Source of the DNA: Batillaria attramentaria
Taxonomy: Eukaryota > Mollusca > Gastropoda > Batillariidae
Direction of reading: 5' to 3'
Assembly (NCBI GenBank): GCA_018292915.2
Contig: JACVVK020000017.1
Coordinates: forward strand, 1,263,501-1,327,500
DNA length: 64,000 nucleotides
A model generated the notes under the pieces. The model searched no databases and was not told where the DNA came from. It worked only from the letters and a program-made list of their open reading frames with translations. Positions 58,535 to 64,000 of the stretch are shown here, one piece after another (within the stretch, counting starts at the first letter, position 1; every line of letters begins with the position of its first letter). The position numbers were made by a program, and so were the translations under genes.

Positions 58535-61356
58535 ATGTCAAGTGTTCGACGACAAACTCAGTTAAAGATTGGGCACCTTAACGTATATCATTTATCCAAC
58601 AAGGTAAACGACCTTTGTGCTTATCTTAACAACTCTGAACCATTCCACCTGTTTGGTCTAAGTGAGACACGTCTTAACGATTCCATTAGTGACGATGCGA
58701 TACGTATTCAAAATTTTTCTGTTCTTCGTCGCGACCCCGACACCCCCTGGTAAAACGGGCATTGCAGTGTATGTTCACAACTCCATCCAGCACTTAGTCC
58801 GCCGGCGCAAGGACCTTGAAATCCCCAAAGTTGAATGCCTGTGGCTTGAAGTTAGGGACACCAAGACTCGGCCTTTCTTCCTTGGATTTGTCTATCGTAA
58901 CCCTAATTCTACCTTTGAGTGGTACGACGATTTTCTGTCCGCAGTCGAAAATATTGGCTTACCCAATAGTGACGTCCTTCTCTTGGGAGACTTTAATATT
59001 AATCTTCTAAAATCATATCCTGCCTGGGAATGCACTAGCTCACTGGTCGGCCTTCAGCAACTTGTAACAACTCCTACCAGAATAACACCGTCCTCCTCAA
59101 CACTCATTGATCATATCTATACAAATCGCCCCCACTTGGTATCAGATGTCTGTGTTCCCACCTTCAGTATAAGCGACCACTATCCAGTTGTCTGCTCCTG
59201 GCGGTTTAAAATTCCAGCCAAAAATAAGCATGGTCACACGACTATTAACTACAGGTGTTTTAAAACACTTCAATGAGGCTGCGTTCCTCTTTGATCTGTA
59301 TCACACACCCTTCACCGACGTATTCAATGAAAGCGACCCAGAAGCTGCCTTGACACTTTGGTACGAGCTGTATACTTCTGTCCTAAATAAACACGCACCA
59401 CTCCGACAAAAACGGGTTAAACATCATACTATGCCCCCTTGGTTAACTCAGGAAATAGTTCAAGCAATGGCACTCCGGGACGAGCTGCGTGCACAGAAAC
59501 GCTTCAGCGAATTTAAGCAACAGAGAAACCGCGTAAAGACTATGGTCAGGCGGGCTCAGAGAGATCTCTGTGAACAAATGATTAAAAATGACAAAGACAC
59601 AGCATCACTCTGGCGAGCCTTATCAGTCGTTACTAGAGGAAACAATAAACAGTCACCCAATATTCCACCTAATCTCAATGCAAACACCTTTAACAATCAT
59701 TTCCTCTCAGTCGCTGAGTCTCTCGCTAACTCTTGTGGTGATAGTGGTCAGTATACTTGTCCTGATGCCTTGCGGGCATTTTGTGAAACAAAAACAGTGG
59801 GCTCTGAACCATTTGTGATTCCGCCTCTGGCGGTACACGAAGTGGGAAACTTGATCACTTCAATGCGAAGCAAAAAATCATCAGGACCTGATAACATAAG
59901 CCCGAAGTTGCTCAAGCTTTCCCTACCTTACATTGTTGATTCCCTAACTTATATTTATAATCTTTGCATTCACAACCACACTTTCCCATCTGCGTTCAAA
60001 CATGCTAAAGTCATACCATTGCCCAAATCAAAGGATTTAACTGATGTAAACAATTACAGACCAATTTCCCTACTCTCCGCTCTTTCAAAGCCACTTGAGA
60101 GGCATGTGCACAAACATCTCCTTAACTACTTGGAGAGCCGCAGTCTTCTCTATTCACTCCAGTCAGGCTTTCGTCCGCAACATTCCTGCCCCACAGCTCT
60201 GTCACGATTAGTAGACACTTGGTTGTCTTCTGTGAACGAGTCAAAAGTAACAGGTGTGGTATTTTTAGATTTCAAGAAAGCATTTGACCTAGTCAACCAT
60301 AACATTCTGCTGGAAAAATTAAAATGTTATTTGCCGAACTCAGAAACAACGTCTTTTTTCAAATCTTACCTGTCTGATAGGAATCAGAAGGTTCTGTTAA
60401 ATGGTTCTTTTTCTTCCCTTGGTTTGGTGAAACACGGCGTGCCTCAGGGCTCTGTGCTCGGCCCACTTCTGTTTTGTTTATTTATCAATGATTTACCTCT
60501 CCATATAACTCACACCGAAGTCACATGTGACATGTTCGCAGATGATACAACCATCCACACTCCTGACACAGAACTTAACAACATCAGTGCACGACTGCAG
60601 CAGAGTCTGGACGAAGTGTCTGACTGGTGTGATAGTAATCACATGATTCTAAACCCAAATAAAACTGAATCAATGGTCATAACCACACGCCAAAAACATC
60701 AGCTCCGCCCCTTGTCTCTCAGCTTGTCCTTCAGTGACCGCGACATTCAGCAGGTTACCCAACATCGCCTACTAGGGATTACGATAGACAACCAGCTCAA
60801 ATGGCAAAGTCATATAGACAATGTCTGTAAGACTGTCTCTCGTAATCTCTACATGTTGTCCAAACTAAGGTATATGGTCGATGTTGATGCCCGCAAAATG
60901 TTCTATAATGCGCATATAAAGTCTCACTTGGACTACGCATCTACCGTGTGGGATGGTTCAGGGGAAGTCCACACGAAGAGGTTGAATTCCTTACACCGAA
61001 GGGCAGCGAAATTAATCCTTCCTGATCCCCTCTTGTCAACGGACCAAAAACTTAAAAAATTAGAGATGCTACCACTAAAACAGCAGTTTCAGTTTAATAA
61101 AGGTTTAACAATGTACAAGGCTTGGAAGCACACTCTTCCGCCATATCTTTGCTCCTTGTTTTCACAAAAAGAATCCCTTTATTCCAGGTCCCACAATCAG
61201 TTTAAAATCCCCCGCCCCAGGATTGACAAGTACAAATCCAGTCTATCCTTTTCTGGTCCCGATCTTTGGAATTCGCTGCCTCTCCATGTGAGATCATCCC
61301 CTTCACTTTATACCTTTAAGAAGCGGCTTTTTAACTTTTTTCGTTCAGTTCAATAG
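58535..61356 (+). pseudogene. LINE ORF2: AP endonuclease and reverse transcriptase with two 1-base frameshifts
   Basis: Endonuclease motifs: GHLNVYHL, LSETRLN, VYRNPNS, LLGDFNINLL and SDHYPV. RT motifs: DFKKAFDLVNHN, GVPQGSVLGPLLF, and the catalytic FADD (residues 450-453 of the last frame). The C-terminus is SLSFSGPDLWNSLP. The frame shifts once in a C5 run (58743-58747) and once in an A4 run (59262-59265); in each case one base too many explains the shift and the protein otherwise continues smoothly. A start at ATG 58535 gives MSSVRRQ. The element could be recently active, or the shifts could be homopolymer errors. Confidence 0.88.
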
Positions 61357-61695
61357 AGCTGGAAAGCCAGTTTCGTCCACACGTACTTAGAAACCAGTCT
61401 TCACTAAGCATTATTACCGTAGTCATTTACTAACACCCAACATGTACATATTTACATAATCATGTTAGTTTGCATTAACTTTAATCATTTCTGTTTCTTG
61501 GTTATCCCTGCCATCTATTTTAACTATCATGCTTATTCTCCGCCTTCTTGTATTTCATTTTTGAGTGTCTGTAATGTGTATGCTCCTAAGCTTTTAGTCT
61601 TATACTGTAGTCTAGCAACGGCAAGGTTGTAAACTGGCCCTTTGGCCAAAATCTTCTACCGTTGTAAAATAAAGGATTGTCATTGTCATTGTCAT

Positions 61696-61701
<6 letters not shown>

Positions 61702-61748
<47 letters not shown>

Positions 61749-61791
61749 TAATACTTGCGTGATGTTGTGTATGAATGTGTGATGTGGTACG

Positions 61792-61860
<69 letters not shown>

Positions 61861-61959
61861 TTACTTAGTATCTCCTCTTTTTTCTTCTTCTTTTTTTTTG
61901 ACAGTAGTATCAGCTCATGTAGTGTAGCGACGGAAAGTTTTAAAATGGTATCAATATGC
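61702..61959. repeat. (CT)n and (TG)n with short unique DNA
   Basis: (CT)n at 61699-61740, (TG)n at 61793-61853 and a T-rich stretch at 61876-61900. No gene. Confidence 0.9.
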
Positions 61960-61986
61960 CTGTCACTTCTACCGTTGTAAAATAAA

Positions 61987-62036
<50 letters not shown>

Positions 62037-62049
62037 GCACGGCGTAAAG

Positions 62050-62085
<36 letters not shown>

Positions 62086-62086
62086 C
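61960..62086 (+). mobile_element. LINE 3' end scrap followed by (CT)n
   Basis: The sequence cttctaccgttgtaaaataa at 61969-61988 repeats the 3' terminus of the 61701 element. (CT)n lies at 61988-62034 and 62060-62086, with poly(C) between. Confidence 0.65.
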
Positions 62087-62277
62087 GACCTGTACCCCAC
62101 TACACAAAGTCAAGAATGTCATTTAGTGTACCAAGACCGCGCACCGACATATTCAGGACTAGTCTTTCATTTGCTGGGAGTTCTCTTTGGAACTCACTCC
62201 CAATATATGTACAAAGTGCACCAACCCTTTCCTCTTTTAAAAGGAAGCTGTTTAGCTATCTTCAGCTCATTTTGTGA
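62087..62277 (+). mobile_element. LINE fragment: ORF2 C-terminus of the same family
   Basis: The frame to the stop at 62275-62277 reads FSVPRPRTDIFRTSLSFAGS, then SLWNSLPIYVQSAP, then FKRKLFSYLQL. It aligns with the end of ORF2 at 61356. It is a 5'-truncated dead copy about 64 codons long. Confidence 0.75.
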
Positions 62278-62349
62278 AAAGATATTCTTTTGTTGTTGAA
62301 ATGCTGCTAGGAATGATTTTATCCCCCATGAACAATCCACAGCAAGTGC

Positions 62350-62390
<41 letters not shown>

Positions 62391-62985
62391 CCTCTCTCTA
62401 TTGTGTGACAGGTAGGGCCCTACGTCAGTAATACACCGGAGTAAATGATGAGTCCTGTGGTCGGGACGAAAGTAGTCCATGTCATTCTGCTGGGACAGCT
62501 GACCGAAGTGATGTATGGGTCAGCATTAATGTTTCCTCCCACAACTTCTGTTACGGCAGCAAACTACTATCTTTAGTATCACGCCGTGCGATAAGAAATC
62601 TCCACCTCACGCTCATCGATGGTTTTGACAAGGTTTCACATCCGTGAATTTCCTGGTTGGTCGTAGAGGAACATTTTGTCCTGAACATTGTCCTGTGTTG
62701 CGAAAAAATGATGATTATTCTGTATATGACCGATGTCCGACGTGGTCATGCAGCCCTGGTTTCGAGAAGATTCTTACTGTGTCTATAGATTTGATATAGT
62801 TGTTCAGTTGGCCGCTGGTGGTCTTGCTCTGGTGGTTGACTTCTAGCGGACCGCTTGGCCAGTTGGTTAGGTTTTTGGATTTTGCCTTTGTTTGTTTGTT
62901 TGTTTGTTTTGTTTGGGATTTTTTGTCGTTGCGTTTTTGTTATTGTTGTTGTTGGTGGTGGGCTGTTGGTTTTTTGTTGTTTTTT
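62278..62985. other. Mostly unique DNA with one hammerhead-like motif
   Basis: (CT)n lies at 62352-62398. The hammerhead-like segment 62420-62475 is listed separately. T/G-rich DNA at 62880-62985 precedes H1-d. No protein gene. Confidence 0.6.
62420..62475 (+). ncRNA. Degenerate hammerhead-ribozyme-like motif
   Basis: The order CTAC-GTC (62420-62426), a ~19-nt segment, TGATGA (62446-62451), GTCC-loop-GGAC (62452-62455 and 62464-62467), GAAA (62468-62471), GTAG (62472-62475) matches a type III hammerhead. However, C3 of the core is A, the base after GAAA that should pair with the G of GTC is missing, and stem I pairs poorly. It is probably inactive. Confidence 0.4.
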
Positions 62986-63598
62986 ATGTTGTTTCCATAG
63001 TAATGGAAACAACATAATAGGACGGGCTAAAATTTCCACGTTCATGGGCAAGCATCTGTGGTACAAACGCACGTCACTGCCGATCTCCCGCAGAGACGAT
63101 TATGCAAGTGTAACTCTGACAATGACGTAAGAAAACCTGCGTCATCGATGCTGGCATGTAAACGCGCGAACGCGCTTCTCCTCCTCACTGAGTGCCGTCT
63201 GTGTGTATGTGTGTGAATTGTGTCCGGGCCCGTTTCTTCGAAGATACTTAACCGAATGGCTTCAAATTTGGGGTATCCAAATTTATCAAAATGTTACATT
63301 AGACGATTGAAGCGTGTGATGATTGCTTAAGTGATTTGGGAGTTATCGCCTTTTTGAGAAAAGTTGGTTGTCTTTCGTTTACAGGCGTAATATTTATTTA
63401 AATCACTCAATTTTTTGGCAGTAGATAGCTTGAATACGGACTCTGAACTGAGTGAATTTTGGAGGTTGTCGCTTTTATACTTTTGGCGTAAGCCGTACCT
63501 GATGAAAGTGCTGGTGAACACACTTTAGATCTCAAAATCGCTCCTACTATACATAGACAATGAGCCTGGGGTGCCATAAAAAATATACAAAAAAATAG
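62986..63598 (+). mobile_element. H1 palindrome-ended element, copy d, deleted and truncated
   Basis: It has the full terminal palindrome at 62986. (TG)n is almost absent. One of the two ~306-bp repeats is missing, with the junction inside the shared gaatacggactct. Homology ends at aaaaaaatagaa, where the 16-bp minisatellite begins. Confidence 0.85.
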
Positions 63599-63602
63599 AA
63601 CC

Positions 63603-63981
63603 GGGGGAACATAGACCTGGGGGTAACATAGACTTGTGGGAGCATAGACCTGGGGTTACATAGACCTGTGGGAACAGAGACATGTGTGAACATAGACCTG
63701 GGGTGACACAGACCTGTAGGGACACATACCTCGGGTTACACAGACCTGTGGGAACATAGACCTGGGGTTACATAGACCTGTGGGAGCATAGACCTGGGGT
63801 GACATAGACCTGTGGGAGCATAGACCTGGGGTGACATAGACCTGTGGGAGCATAGACCTGGGGTGACATAGACCTGTGGGAACACAGACCTGTGGGAACA
63901 CAGACCTGGGGTTACATAGACCTGTGGGAACATAGACCTGTGGGAACATAGACCTGTAGGAACATAGACCTGTGGGAACAT
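63603..63981. repeat. 16-bp minisatellite, second array
   Basis: It has the same alternating units as 19660-20300 (catagacctgtgggaa and catagacctggggtga variants). It ends in ggctggctcttcacctt, the same right flank as the first array, so both belong to one larger dispersed repeat. The window ends 19 bases later. Confidence 0.95.
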
Positions 63982-64000
63982 AGGGCTGGCTCTTCACCTT

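Larger units (their letters stand above)
54275..61701 (+). mobile_element. Near full-length CR1/L2-like LINE (ORF1, ORF2, 3' UTR)
   Basis: Upstream leader, a degraded ORF1 (54937-57743), an inter-ORF region with a 24-bp tandem repeat (about 57796-57930), ORF2 (58535-61356), and a 3' UTR ending aataaaggattgtcattg plus further ttgtcat units. (CT)n follows. The 5' boundary is a guess placed after the (CT)n at 54273. ORF1 with an SGNH domain plus ORF2 with AP-type endonuclease and RT is the known layout of CR1/L2-like elements. Confidence 0.8.

Overview
This is eukaryotic nuclear DNA, most likely from a marine mollusc and probably a gastropod. Long (TG)n/(CA)n and (CT)n tracts are everywhere, there are at least ten copies of one tRNA-derived SINE, several CR1/L2-type LINE pieces are present, and the few cellular genes are sparse and metazoan in type. 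The species call is inference and could not be checked.

Layout. 0-6.5 kb: a minus-strand, intron-less receptor gene (signal peptide, C-type lectin-like domain, two EGF domains, Ig-like region, one membrane helix, tyrosine-containing tail) between pogo/Tigger-like non-autonomous DNA transposons and a LINE fragment. 6.5-11 kb: broken copy A of a large solenoid protein gene. 11-15 kb: three LINE remnants and SINEs. 15-21.5 kb: a 49-bp minisatellite, SINEs, MITEs, a 16-bp minisatellite and very long dinucleotide tracts. 21.6-23.4 kb: a GT14 (core-2 branching) N-acetylglucosaminyltransferase coding exon, preceded by a 77-bp tandem array that repeats the splice acceptor. 24-32 kb: repeats, a segmental duplication and an N-terminal fragment (copy C) of the solenoid family. 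32.3-36.5 kb: copy B, the best preserved member. 36.8-53.4 kb: two related families of palindrome-ended elements (called H1 and H2 here) alternate, with a hammerhead-ribozyme locus (44.4-45.6 kb) and an orientation-switching satellite between them. 54.3-61.7 kb: a nearly full-length CR1/L2-like LINE. 61.7-64 kb: LINE fragments, a degenerate hammerhead candidate, a truncated H1 and a second 16-bp minisatellite.

Two things stand out. (1) A three-member family whose protein has an array of ten 58-residue repeats, a helical middle, ankyrin repeats and a C-terminal SOCS box. This is the layout of a Cullin-5/Elongin-BC substrate receptor with an expanding N-terminal array; the two long copies carry different disabling lesions. 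(2) Two complete type I hammerhead ribozyme motifs in opposite orientation, inside tandem units of about 555 bp. This is the signature of a metazoan retrozyme, here rearranged into a large inverted repeat.

The genes do not form operons. The only functional links that can be inferred are membrane recognition and glycosylation (the lectin-like receptor and the GT14 enzyme) and ubiquitin ligase targeting (the SOCS-box family). The rest of the window is mobile or satellite DNA.
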